This document shows, one piece after another, positions 31,021-39,364 of a stretch of DNA of 64,000 nucleotides. The first letter of the stretch is position 1; the number at the start of each line of letters is the position of its first letter. The stretch lies in the NCBI RefSeq assembly GCF_017873395.1, contig NZ_JAGGKC010000002.1:1-64000 (forward strand). Reading direction: 5' to 3'. A program made the translations under genes and the position numbers. The notes under the pieces are model-generated. The model saw only the letters and a program-made list of their open reading frames with translations, made no database searches and was not told the DNA's origin. This stretch comes from Youngiibacter multivorans. Its GTDB lineage: Bacteria > Bacillota > Clostridia > Clostridiales > Clostridiaceae.

Positions 31021-32004
31021 CTACCCCTTTAGCGCCGGTGTGTCGCATGGCGCATCCAGAAGCTCCTTAAGCTCGTCATCAAGGTCCATTAGTGTAAGTG
31101 AGCAGCCTGACATTTCAAGGGATGTCATGAAGTTGCCGACAAATGTCCTGTACACCTTTATGCCCTTTTCAGAGAGTATCCTCTCCACCTCATTATTCAG
31201 TATGTATAGCTCCATGAGAGGAGTTCCGCCAAGGCCGTTGACCATAAGGGCAACCTCTTTGCCGGAATAGTCGTAGTCAGCAAGGATCTTTTCAAGGAGG
31301 ACCTCAGCCAGCTCAGCAGCTGACAGTATATGGCTCCTGTTGACTCCCGGCTCACCGTGAATTCCCATCCCTATCTCTATCTCGTCATCAGCAAGTGAAA
31401 ATCCAGGTTTCCCGACTCCAGGCAGAGTACATGGAGTCATAGCCATGCCCATTGACCTTATCCTTGAGATCGCCTTCTCTGCAGCTGCCTTGACCTCAGG
31501 AAGGGTTCCGCCTGCTTCAGCCCTGGCTCCGGCTATCTTGTGGACGAATACGGTTCCTGCGATACCCCTTCTTCCAGTCGAATAGGTGCTGTCAGGAACA
31601 GCCACATCATCCCTTACCACTACGCTGTCGACCTCTATCCCATCCATCATGGCAAGGTCCTTCGCCATCTCGAAGTTCATTATGTCGCCTGAGTAGTTCT
31701 TGATGACAAGGAGCACTCCCTTTCCGGAATTTGCCTCCTCGATGCCCTTAAGTATCCTGTCAGGCGAAGGTGAAGCGAATACGTTGCCCGCAACAGCAGA
31801 GTCAAGCATTCCCTTACCAACGTACCCTGCATGCGAAGGCTCGTGACCGCTTCCTCCTCCGGAAACAAGTCCAACCTTTTCAGACTTCTCTCTTCTTGTG
31901 ATAACCTCAAGCTCCCTGATATATACAAGGTTCCTGTGGGCTTTCTCCATACCTTCCAGCATTTCGGAAACAACCTTGTCCGGACTGTTTATTATCTTCT
32001 TCAT
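31021..32004 (-). CDS. DhaK-like substrate-binding kinase subunit
   Basis: Protein of 327 residues with all landmarks of DhaK: SGGGSGHEPSHAGYVGKGM with the substrate-orienting His, the Asp in KNYSGDIMNFEMA, and GMGIHGEPG with the His that forms a hemiaminal bond with the ketone. It would bind dihydroxyacetone or a similar small ketose. Its place in an operon for amino-acid import and cysteine breakdown, rather than glycerol genes, makes another substrate possible. GGGGGTG precedes the ATG. It follows livF by 14 nt. Confidence 0.9.
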   Translation of the reverse strand: MKKIINSPDKVVSEMLEGMEKAHRNLVYIRELEVITRREKSEKVGLVSGGGSGHEPSHAGYVGKGMLDSAVAGNVFASPSPDRILKGIEEANSGKGVLLVIKNYSGDIMNFEMAKDLAMMDGIEVDSVVVRDDVAVPDSTYSTGRRGIAGTVFVHKIAGARAEAGGTLPEVKAAAEKAISRIRSMGMAMTPCTLPGVGKPGFSLADDEIEIGMGIHGEPGVNRSHILSAAELAEVLLEKILADYDYSGKEVALMVNGLGGTPLMELYILNNEVERILSEKGIKVYRTFVGNFMTSLEMSGCSLTLMDLDDELKELLDAPCDTPALKG

Positions 32005-32018
32005 ATCGCACCCCCAAA

Positions 32019-32735
32019 TTAAAATTCTTCCACCTGTCCAAGATAAGCTCGCCTTACGGCTTCATTAGTCGCAAGGGCTTTGGCATCGTCTGTCAGTATC
32101 ACCTTGCCCGTCTCAAGCACGTATCCCCTGTGCGCTATGGACAGGGCCATGTTTGCATTCTGCTCAACTAGCAAGATCGTCGTTCCCTGTTTGTTTATTG
32201 AAACTATCAGATCAAATATCATCATTACAAGCTTTGGAGCAAGCCCTAATGACGGCTCGTCAAGCATGAGAAGCTGCGGCTCAGCCATAAGCGACCTGCC
32301 AATTGCAAGCATCTGCTGCTCGCCGCCTGAAAGTGTTCCTGCAGTCTGCTTCTTCCTTTCAGAAAGCCTTGGGAAAAGGTCGTAGACCCTGTCATAGGAC
32401 CTTTTTACTGCTGCCTTGTCCTTCCTTGTGAACGCCCCAAGTGAAAGGTTCTCCTCCACCGTCAGCGCAGGGAATACCTCCCTGCCCTCAGGCGACAGGC
32501 TTATGCCCATCCTGACTATCTCAGAAGGCGGCTTTCCTGCAATGCTTACTCCATTGAAGGTTATCTCACCTCTTGTTGGCTTAAGGAGTCCGGTCACCGT
32601 GCTTAATGTCGTGCTCTTTCCTGCACCGTTGCTGCCTATGAGTGTCACTATCTCACCCTGCCTGACCTCAAGGTCCACTCCCTTAAGGGCATGAATGTTG
32701 CCGTAATGCGTGTTAAGATTCTTTACTGTCAGCAC
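32019..32735 (-). CDS. livF: Branched-chain amino acid ABC transporter ATP-binding protein LivF
   Basis: Cytoplasmic ATPase of about 238 residues. Walker A GSNGAGKST, signature LSGGEQQM, Walker B LLMLDEPSLGLAP and the short spacing characteristic of LivF are seen. The likely start is a GTG at 32735 (product begins MLTVKNLNTHYG), 7 nt after AGGAGG; an upstream in-frame ATG overlaps that site. Overlaps livG by 23 nt. Confidence 0.93.
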   Translation of the reverse strand: MLTVKNLNTHYGNIHALKGVDLEVRQGEIVTLIGSNGAGKSTTLSTVTGLLKPTRGEITFNGVSIAGKPPSEIVRMGISLSPEGREVFPALTVEENLSLGAFTRKDKAAVKRSYDRVYDLFPRLSERKKQTAGTLSGGEQQMLAIGRSLMAEPQLLMLDEPSLGLAPKLVMMIFDLIVSINKQGTTILLVEQNANMALSIAHRGYVLETGKVILTDDAKALATNEAVRRAYLGQVEEF

Positions 32736-33498
32736 TTTCATCCCTCCTTCCAAGATAGGCCTCTATTACTCTCGGATCCCTAGCTATATCCTTAGGCAGA
32801 CCCTCAGCTATCTTCTTGCCATAGTCAAGAACATAGATCTTGTCAGATATGTTCATGACCAGGCTCATGTCATGCTCAATGAGAATTACAGTATGTCCAT
32901 CTGCCTTCAGCTTCCTTATGTATTCAAGAAGCTCATCGGTCTCCTGCGGATTCATTCCTGCCGCGGGCTCATCAAGAAGCAGAACGCTTGCACCCGTTGC
33001 AATTGCTCTCGCTATCTCAAGCCTTCTCTGGTCACCGTAAGGAAGGTTAGTCGCATAGCTGTGCATCTTGTCCTTCAGCTTTATTGAATCAAGCAGCCTT
33101 ATGGCCTCTCTGTGCTTTTCAGCCTCCGCAAAGCGGAATCTCCTCGTCCTGAGAACCGCATCCATGAAGCTGTAGCTTGTATTGACATGCATTCCCAAAA
33201 GCACATTCTCTATCACCCTCATGTCACCGAAAAGCCTTACGTTCTGGAAGGTCCTCGCCATTCCCGCCTTGACAATGTCCTGAGGCATCATGCCGCTTAT
33301 GGTTTTGCCGTCCAGCCTGATCTCGCCCTCGGTAACCCTGTACACGCCTGTCAGCATGTTGAAGAGGGTAGTCTTACCTGCTCCGTTCGGTCCTATTATG
33401 CTTACTATCTCACCCTTTTCAGCGGAGATTGAGACCTGGTCAACGGCCACCAGGCCGCCGAACCGCATCGAAATGTCTTTGACCTCTAGATATGCCAT
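32713..33498 (-). CDS. livG: Branched-chain amino acid ABC transporter ATP-binding protein LivG
   Basis: ATPase of 261 residues, slightly longer than LivF as usual. Walker A GPNGAGKTT, the long LivG insertion with TFQNVRLFGDMRVIENVLLGMH, and Walker B LLLDEPAAGMNPQE are present. Overlaps livM by 13 nt and livF by 23 nt, so the transporter genes are tightly coupled. Partner ATPase of LivF in the heterodimer. Confidence 0.95.
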   Translation of the reverse strand: MAYLEVKDISMRFGGLVAVDQVSISAEKGEIVSIIGPNGAGKTTLFNMLTGVYRVTEGEIRLDGKTISGMMPQDIVKAGMARTFQNVRLFGDMRVIENVLLGMHVNTSYSFMDAVLRTRRFRFAEAEKHREAIRLLDSIKLKDKMHSYATNLPYGDQRRLEIARAIATGASVLLLDEPAAGMNPQETDELLEYIRKLKADGHTVILIEHDMSLVMNISDKIYVLDYGKKIAEGLPKDIARDPRVIEAYLGRRDESADSKES

Positions 33499-34556
33499 CC
33501 CGCTTTCATCTCCTTCATCCTTTGTTCTTTGTTCCTTGTCAGATCCTCAGTCACGCCTTTCGGCAGCTTGTATGGCGTCTTCTTCTGTCCGCCTAGGATC
33601 CCCTGCGGTCTGAATCTCATGGTTAGGACCAGAACGACCCCGTATACGACGAACCTGTACTCCTGCAGGAACCTCATGACCTCCGGAAAGGAAATGAGAA
33701 GCGCCGACCCAACGAACATTCCCTTTATCGTACCCATGCCTCCGAGTATTACAATACTGAGTATCAGTATCGATGTATCAAAGGTAAAGGTATTTGGATC
33801 AATAAATCTGATCATGTGTGCATAGAATGCACCTGCAAGTCCAGCGAAGAACGCTCCGATAACAAACACCAGCACCTTGTAGTAGGTTGTCTTCACTCCC
33901 ATCATGGTGGCAGCAAGCTCATCATCTCTTATGGACATTAGAGCACGCCCTACCTTTGAGTTGACTATGTTGTATATGACAACCGTGGTTATCAGGAGGA
34001 ACACCAGCATCAGATAGTAAAGGCCGTTGTTGCCTACTATGAGGTCAACTCCTAAAATGCTTGGCCTTGGAATCCTCGATATGCCCAGCGGTCCGTTTGT
34101 GACCGGCTCCCAGTTAAGAAGAACCATCCTCACGAACTCGGAGAAGCCTAAGGTGGTAATCGCCAGGTATGTTCCAGAGAGCCTCAGTGTTGGCAGACCC
34201 AGGGCAAGGCCCATTAGGGCTGCAAATACTGCAGCAATAGGTGCTGTTATAAAGAAGCTCCAGCCTGTCTGTATGCTGATTATGGCCGAGGTATAAGCTC
34301 CGATTGCGTAGAACGCAGCATGTCCCAGCGAGGTCTGTCCGGCATAGCCTGTTATAAGACCCAGTGACTGTGCAAGTATGGCATAGACACCGATCATTAT
34401 GATTATCCTCATTATGTACTGCGACCCGACTATGAAGGGAAGCAGAAGTATAATGAGTGCCAGAGCGATATTCGAATAAAGCCTGTATCTTGCATAGAAT
34501 GAACTGACCTTTTCCAAAAGACCTGAAAGCCTTATTTTTCCAATCTTATCTCTCAT
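33486..34556 (-). CDS. livM: Branched-chain amino acid ABC transporter permease LivM
   Basis: Membrane protein of 356 residues with about nine hydrophobic segments after a basic N-terminus. The family motif GYAGQTSLGHAAFYAIGAY and the cytoplasmic EAA-like loop SKVGRALMSIRDDELAATMMGV are visible. Starts 1 nt after livH and pairs with it to form the pore. Confidence 0.95.
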   Translation of the reverse strand: MRDKIGKIRLSGLLEKVSSFYARYRLYSNIALALIILLLPFIVGSQYIMRIIIMIGVYAILAQSLGLITGYAGQTSLGHAAFYAIGAYTSAIISIQTGWSFFITAPIAAVFAALMGLALGLPTLRLSGTYLAITTLGFSEFVRMVLLNWEPVTNGPLGISRIPRPSILGVDLIVGNNGLYYLMLVFLLITTVVIYNIVNSKVGRALMSIRDDELAATMMGVKTTYYKVLVFVIGAFFAGLAGAFYAHMIRFIDPNTFTFDTSILILSIVILGGMGTIKGMFVGSALLISFPEVMRFLQEYRFVVYGVVLVLTMRFRPQGILGGQKKTPYKLPKGVTEDLTRNKEQRMKEMKAGWHI

Positions 34557-34557
34557 G

Positions 34558-35433
34558 CTACACCTTCGTTATCCCCTTCTTGCCGAACAGGCCGTTTGGC
34601 CTTACAAGAAGGACTAATATAAGAATGACGAACGCCACTGCGTCCCTGTAGCTGCCTCCAAGGTAAGTGGCAGCGAAGCTTTCTGATATCCCAACCACGA
34701 CTCCTCCGAATATGGAGCCATAAAGGACTCCGATTCCTCCAAGTACCGCTGCCGAGAAAGCCTTCATTCCTGCCATGAAGCCCATGCCTGCATATACCAT
34801 CTGGTAATAGCCGCTGATGAGTGAGCCGGCTATAGCCGCTGATGCTCCTCCAAGAAAGAACGTGAAGGTTATAACCTTGTTGACATCGATACCCATGAGG
34901 TGAGCCGCCTTCTGGTTCTGCTCAACCGCTCTCATGGCAAGGCCCACCCTGGTAAACCTTATTATGTAGGTCAGGACCGAGAGAAGTACAAGTGAGACCA
35001 GGAATATGAAAAGCTGTGTGGTCCCTATCTGGGAGCCAAGTATGTTCACGGTACCGTAGTCGAAAAGCTTCGGGAAGAACTTGGTCTGGCTTCCGAACCC
35101 GATCATGAGAAGGTTCTGTATGATGTATGAAATTCCGATCGTCGTTATAAGCGCCGCAATGGGCTTGGACTTCTCCGACCGGAGTGGCTGCAGCGCAGAC
35201 TTGTCTATAAGAACTCCCAGTACTCCTGTGAGTATTACGCTCAAGGCTATTGCAGGGATGATCCCCATATTCATCGATATGAAAAGGAGTGCGAAATGCG
35301 CTCCGAAGGCATATACGGAGCCATGCGAGAAATTCACAAGCCTCAGTATGCCGAATACTAAAGAGTAGCCGACGGCAATAAGCGCGTAGACCATTCCCAG
35401 TGTGATGCCGTTGATTAGCTGCTCTAAGAACAT
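34558..35433 (-). CDS. livH: Branched-chain amino acid ABC transporter permease LivH
   Basis: Membrane protein of 291 residues with about eight hydrophobic segments. It opens with the family pattern INGITLGMVYALIAVGYSLVFG and has RVGLAMRAVEQNQKAAHLMGI as the ATPase-contact loop. GGGGG lies upstream of the ATG. It is separated from the binding-protein gene by a perfect 12-bp stem-loop. Confidence 0.95.
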   Translation of the reverse strand: MFLEQLINGITLGMVYALIAVGYSLVFGILRLVNFSHGSVYAFGAHFALLFISMNMGIIPAIALSVILTGVLGVLIDKSALQPLRSEKSKPIAALITTIGISYIIQNLLMIGFGSQTKFFPKLFDYGTVNILGSQIGTTQLFIFLVSLVLLSVLTYIIRFTRVGLAMRAVEQNQKAAHLMGIDVNKVITFTFFLGGASAAIAGSLISGYYQMVYAGMGFMAGMKAFSAAVLGGIGVLYGSIFGGVVVGISESFAATYLGGSYRDAVAFVILILVLLVRPNGLFGKKGITKV

Positions 35434-35472
35434 ATCTTTTCCCCCTGTCGAGAACCTCTTTTATTAAACCCA

Positions 35473-35517
35473 TGAAGCCGGCAATAAGTCATTTCCTTAG
35501 CTCCATTGCCGGCTTCA
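35473..35517 (-). promoter_or_regulatory. Stem-loop between the binding-protein gene and livH
   Basis: TGAAGCCGGCAA (35473-35484) pairs perfectly with TTGCCGGCTTCA (35506-35517). On the minus strand it is followed by TGGGTTTAATAAAAG, a weak T tract. It begins 7 nt after the binding-protein stop. It is probably a leaky terminator or 3' protector that sets a high binding protein to permease ratio. Confidence 0.7.
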
Positions 35518-35524
35518 CAAACTG

Positions 35525-36658
35525 CTATTTTACTTCTACGAACTTTCCGCCTTCTATCTTGACTACAGTGAACGGTCTGACAGAGTCTCTGTTCTCATTG
35601 AACTTTGTAGCTCCGGTTACTCCGTTATACTGTATCTTTTCAACTTCGTCCCTTATCTTCGCCCTGTCAGTCGACTTTGCATTCTGTATTGCAGTAAGGA
35701 TTATACCCATGCTGTCATATGCCTGTGCTGTAAGGCTTGAAGGGTTTGCTCCGTACTTCGCCTTGTAGTCCGCTACGAACTTTGCAACCTCTGGCTTTGT
35801 CGATCCTGAGAAGAACTGAGCCGGGAAGTGTATTCCTTCAGCATTTTCCTTCGCAAGCTCTATGAGCTGCTGGCTGTATGCATTGGAGAAGCCCACGAAC
35901 TGAATGTCCTTGTTCACTGCCTTGTACTGGGTTGCAAGCGGGGCAAGCGTGTTGTACATCGCCGCAACTATCACTACTTCGGCACCTGCGCTATTGAGCT
36001 GGGATATGTTCGGGCTGAAGTCAACTGTTCCGTCAACTATCTCCTGGTGGTCAACAAGCTCTCCACCAAGCTCCGTTATGAGCTTCTTGACTATGCCTGC
36101 AGTGTTTGTACCCCAGTCTGTCTTAACTGAAAGGACTCCTATCTTCTTCTTTCCAAGGGTCTTCAAAGCTATTTCAACTGCTGCCTTGGATTCTATCGAG
36201 ATTACTGTGTTATTCCTGAATATGAAGTTTCCTTCCTTGGTGAAATCAGCATGTGATGCTGATGGGGATATGTTGACTATACCGGTCTCCTGGTACTTTG
36301 GAGTGGCTGCCATTGCAACGCCTGATGCGAAGTGTCCGATTACAGCCGATATGCTGTCATCGCTTGCTATCTTCTCAGCTATTGTCGCTGCCTCTTCACC
36401 GTTGTTCTTGTCGTCATATACGACTACCTCGATCTTTCTTCCAAGGACTCCGCCCTTTGCGTTCCATTCTTCAGCCATGAGGTTCACCGCATTCTTGAAG
36501 CCTGTTCCGTATTCTGCATAGTCGCCTGTCTGAGGTGCCGCTACCGCTATCTTTACTGGTGCTTCCTGTGTTGGGGCTTTGGATCCGCATCCTGCGAGTA
36601 CCGGTAGGATCATTGTAGAGATTGCTGCCAGTGCTACGAGTTTAGTGATTTTTTTCAT
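35525..36658 (-). CDS. livK: Branched-chain amino acid-type ABC transporter substrate-binding lipoprotein
   Basis: Binding protein of 377 residues. The signal peptide ends in lipobox LAGC, acylated Cys near residue 23; the mature part has the Leu/Ile/Val-binding fold opening IAVAAPQTGDYAEYGTGFKNAVNLMAEEWNAKGG and VIGHFASGVAMAATPKYQE. The start at 36658 follows AAAGGGGAAAATC; the longer frame to 36706 has no such site. Ligand not defined; neighbours suggest an amino acid or thiazoline-type compound. Followed by a stem-loop. Confidence 0.92.
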   Translation of the reverse strand: MKKITKLVALAAISTMILPVLAGCGSKAPTQEAPVKIAVAAPQTGDYAEYGTGFKNAVNLMAEEWNAKGGVLGRKIEVVVYDDKNNGEEAATIAEKIASDDSISAVIGHFASGVAMAATPKYQETGIVNISPSASHADFTKEGNFIFRNNTVISIESKAAVEIALKTLGKKKIGVLSVKTDWGTNTAGIVKKLITELGGELVDHQEIVDGTVDFSPNISQLNSAGAEVVIVAAMYNTLAPLATQYKAVNKDIQFVGFSNAYSQQLIELAKENAEGIHFPAQFFSGSTKPEVAKFVADYKAKYGANPSSLTAQAYDSMGIILTAIQNAKSTDRAKIRDEVEKIQYNGVTGATKFNENRDSVRPFTVVKIEGGKFVEVK

Positions 36659-36746
36659 GATTTTCCCCTTTCTGTCGATTGATTCTTCAAGCAGTCGATA
36701 CACCAAAATTGAAGCATGAAATTATCAAGGTATTATGAAGATTCTC

Positions 36747-37244
36747 CTATTTGTGGAAGTGAAGCTTGCAGGTCTTGCAGCTCTTTGCGATGGTATCAGT
36801 AAGGTCAAAGGTGTAACCCATGGTCTCCGCTATTCCTCTGTCGCCGTCCATTGCCATGTCACAAAGCAGCTCGCATGTCTCGTCATCAAAGCCAAGCTTC
36901 TTCCAGGCTGAGATAAGCGGGCAGTAGTTGAACTCAACCACCAGGTTGTCCCTGTCAAGGCTCTTGACATCCATCTCGAAATATTTCAGGACTCCCTCAT
37001 GCAGGAACAGCGTCTTGAAGTACGGTATGTCCTGTGTGTCCACCATCTGATTCTTGATGGCCTCACCGTGGATCCTCCCGGTCTTCCTTATTGCAGCTCT
37101 TGTGAAAGCTTCTGCGTCATATCCCATTGCCTTCGCCTCGGAATACATGAGACCCATCCAGGTTGCCCTATGCTCTATGGCCGCCCTAAGCATATTCACC
37201 CTTTCATCAGTTGTAAGACTTGGAACATTCACGATATTTGTCAT
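36747..37244 (-). CDS. L-2-amino-thiazoline-4-carboxylic acid hydrolase-like protein
   Basis: Protein of 165 residues of the ATC-hydrolase family (PF14196 as I recall it). Typical elements are HRATWMGLMYSEAKAMGYDAEAF, the central FNYCPLISAWKKLGF, the CDMAMDGDRGI segment and a C-terminal CKTCKLHFHK. In Pseudomonas the named enzyme opens the thiazoline ring on the way to cysteine, but the family is broad. It lies 88 nt upstream of the Liv binding-protein gene in the same direction; with cysteine desulfidase at the far end, the run suggests import and breakdown of a cysteine precursor. Confidence 0.78.
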   Translation of the reverse strand: MTNIVNVPSLTTDERVNMLRAAIEHRATWMGLMYSEAKAMGYDAEAFTRAAIRKTGRIHGEAIKNQMVDTQDIPYFKTLFLHEGVLKYFEMDVKSLDRDNLVVEFNYCPLISAWKKLGFDDETCELLCDMAMDGDRGIAETMGYTFDLTDTIAKSCKTCKLHFHK

Positions 37245-37571
37245 ATTTTCCTCCCAAACTTTAATTTAATCTATTTTTACCCCATAGATTACAACATAAA
37301 TTATTCGCGGATTTAGTTAGTCATTTTCAAATTCAGGACAATTTTCAGAATCTTTACTCTTTCGTAATACAAAATCTCATTTTGATACATCTTCAATATT
37401 TGACCTTATTTTTATCGATTTACCGTCTCAAATTGAGATATGCCGTATCTTTTTGCTACATTTCAAATTATATATGACGTTGTAAACATTATCAATACCC
37501 CTCGTAAACTTTTACATGCTTTGTCCCAAATTAAAATTCAACCAACAAATTCCGCATTTTTGAATAAGTAA
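37245..37571. other. Promoter region of the long operon, with two palindromes
   Basis: AT-rich and without a gene. Two short perfect inverted repeats stand out: CAAAATCTCATTTTG (37370-37384) and TCTCAAATTGAGA (37426-37438). They share a TCTCA/TGAGA-like half-site and could be operators for the operon upstream of the ATC-hydrolase-like gene. Confidence 0.45.
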
Positions 37572-37606
37572 AACGGCGCCCGAAGATTTTATCTTCAAGC
37601 GCCGTT
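37572..37606 (-). terminator. Terminator of the ADP-ribose gene cluster
   Basis: AACGGCGC (37572-37579) pairs with GCGCCGTT (37599-37606), with an inner GAAGA/TCTTC stem. T residues follow on the minus strand. It lies about 170 nt past the ADP-ribosylglycohydrolase stop. Confidence 0.75.
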
Positions 37607-37774
37607 ACTTATGTTGTTATTATATTTTCATAATAACGATAAGTCAATATGAATTTGCAAAGAAATGAACATTATTTGAATAAACATTCAATCAGGTCCC
37701 TTATACCTTCTAAATAACCTTTGAATTTCAGCCCGAAAAATAGAGTTCAGGTAAGCCTTTCGGGTGATCCCACA

Positions 37775-38584
37775 TTAAACAAACAAGTTATTCTTATGCG
37801 ACTCTCTCACATACTCTTCCCTGAATCTTCTTACTACAGCTCCGAGCCTGTCGTCAAGGAACTCAAAAACCCTTTCTTCAAGCTCTTTCGGTATCCCATA
37901 TGCAGCCTCAGCAATGCTTCCTGTTATGGCCGCAAGGGTGTCACTATCTCCTCCAAGGGAGATGGCGTTCCTTATGGCATCCTCGAAGCCTGTGCTCTCA
38001 AGGAAAGCAGTTATGGCCTGAGGAACAGTCTCCTGGCAGGTCTCATTGAACCTGTAGGACGGTCTTATCTGGTCCAGACTCCTTCCAAGGTCATAACCAT
38101 ACCTTGTCACCACATATTGCCTTATGGTATCCTTGGAGCTTCCTGTCCTGGCAAGGTAGATGCAGGCAGCGATTGCCTGAGCTCCCCTTATCCCTTCCGG
38201 ATGGCTATGGGTGACTTCAGCGCTGAGAGCGGCCTTTTCCTCCACCTGCCCGATGCCATCATACGCCCAGGCTACAGCTGAGACCCTCATTGCTGACCCG
38301 TTTCCATAGCTTCCATAGGGAGCTGTATCTTCTGAAAACAGCCAGCTTCCGAACCGTCCGCCGTATCCAGCATCAGGATAAAGCCTGCCATATTTCTTCA
38401 TGGAAGAGACGAAGTCGTCCTTGTCTCCTCCATTTTCAATCGCTTCCGCGATTGCAACTGTCATCACTGTATCATCTGTGAAGAAACATCTTCTGGTCAA
38501 AAGAGGAAAGTCCTTGGTCTTTATGTTATTCCACTCATATACCGATCCTGCGATATCTCCGATTATTGCTCCAAACATGGTCAT
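37775..38584 (-). CDS. ADP-ribosylglycohydrolase family protein
   Basis: Protein of 269 residues of the DraG/ARH fold, which removes ADP-ribose from proteins, nucleic acids or small molecules. The dinuclear-metal residues lie in GAIIGDIAGSVYEW, FFTDDTVMTVAIAEAI and the late GGDSDTLAAITGSIAEA. The ATG overlaps the VWA stop (ATGA) and follows GGAGG. With a macro-domain gene upstream it forms an ADP-ribose processing cluster. Confidence 0.9.
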   Translation of the reverse strand: MTMFGAIIGDIAGSVYEWNNIKTKDFPLLTRRCFFTDDTVMTVAIAEAIENGGDKDDFVSSMKKYGRLYPDAGYGGRFGSWLFSEDTAPYGSYGNGSAMRVSAVAWAYDGIGQVEEKAALSAEVTHSHPEGIRGAQAIAACIYLARTGSSKDTIRQYVVTRYGYDLGRSLDQIRPSYRFNETCQETVPQAITAFLESTGFEDAIRNAISLGGDSDTLAAITGSIAEAAYGIPKELEERVFEFLDDRLGAVVRRFREEYVRESHKNNLFV

Positions 38585-39234
38585 CTGTTCCTCCCGCGCT
38601 TCTTGAAGTCCTCATCTATACGGTCCTTCCAGTCCTTTGGGATGCTGCTTTCAGCCCTCATGCAGCTTACAGTCTCGCTTATGACCTCATAGTTCAGCTG
38701 AGTGCCCTCACTGTCAGCATTGTAGTTAGCCGCCCTGTCCCTGTCTATGCCGAAACGCTCCGCTGTTGCCACAGCATCGATGTTGGCTCCGAGGAACATG
38801 AACTCCCATCCATACTTCTCCTTCTGACGTCCTATCATCTGCCTGATCTTCTCATAGGTGAACTCGCGGCTTGCATTCTCCATGCCGTCAGTGGTTATGA
38901 TGAACATGACGTTCTCTGCCTTTTCATCTTCAGCTGTATGCCTCTGCACATTCACTATCTTGTTCACCGTATTGCCTATGGCATCAAGAAGAGCTGTGCT
39001 TCCTCTAACGAAATACTCCTTGTCCGTTATTGGAGCGACCCCCTTAAGGTTTATCCTGTCATGCAGCAGCTCATACCTGTCGTCAAACAGCACCGTAGTA
39101 AGGATGACATCCCCGGGTTCCTTCCTCTGCTTATCAAGCAGCGCATTGTATCCGCCTATGGTGTCGCTTTCAAGTCCGCTCATCGACCCGCTTCTGTCAA
39201 GGATGAATACCAGCTCAGTAAGATTCTTTTTCAT
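38581..39234 (-). CDS. von Willebrand factor A domain protein
   Basis: Single VWA domain of about 217 residues with an intact metal-ion-dependent adhesion site: DRSGSMSG near residue 12, a Thr in GSTALLDAI, and the Asp in TTDGMENAS. Soluble, no signal peptide. The start at 39234 follows GGAGG at 8 nt; the longer frame lacks a ribosome binding site. Overlaps the ADP-ribosylglycohydrolase gene by 4 nt, so the pair is translationally coupled. VWA proteins often act as assembly or target-binding partners. Confidence 0.87.
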   Translation of the reverse strand: MKKNLTELVFILDRSGSMSGLESDTIGGYNALLDKQRKEPGDVILTTVLFDDRYELLHDRINLKGVAPITDKEYFVRGSTALLDAIGNTVNKIVNVQRHTAEDEKAENVMFIITTDGMENASREFTYEKIRQMIGRQKEKYGWEFMFLGANIDAVATAERFGIDRDRAANYNADSEGTQLNYEVISETVSCMRAESSIPKDWKDRIDEDFKKRGRNR

Positions 39235-39364
39235 TTTGATAACCTCCAAATCTTTTTTCTGACTTAAGGTTACCATTTAGGAAGGCTCATAAGGTCGCCC
39301 AGCAGGCGACAAATGAAAAACCGACTATTCCGGTTAACTGATACTGATGCAGAAGGCCAAGGCC

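Noticed and set aside
38566..39267. 233-codon plus-strand frame opposite the VWA gene
   Set aside because: Antisense shadow; the VWA motifs and translational coupling on the minus strand are decisive.
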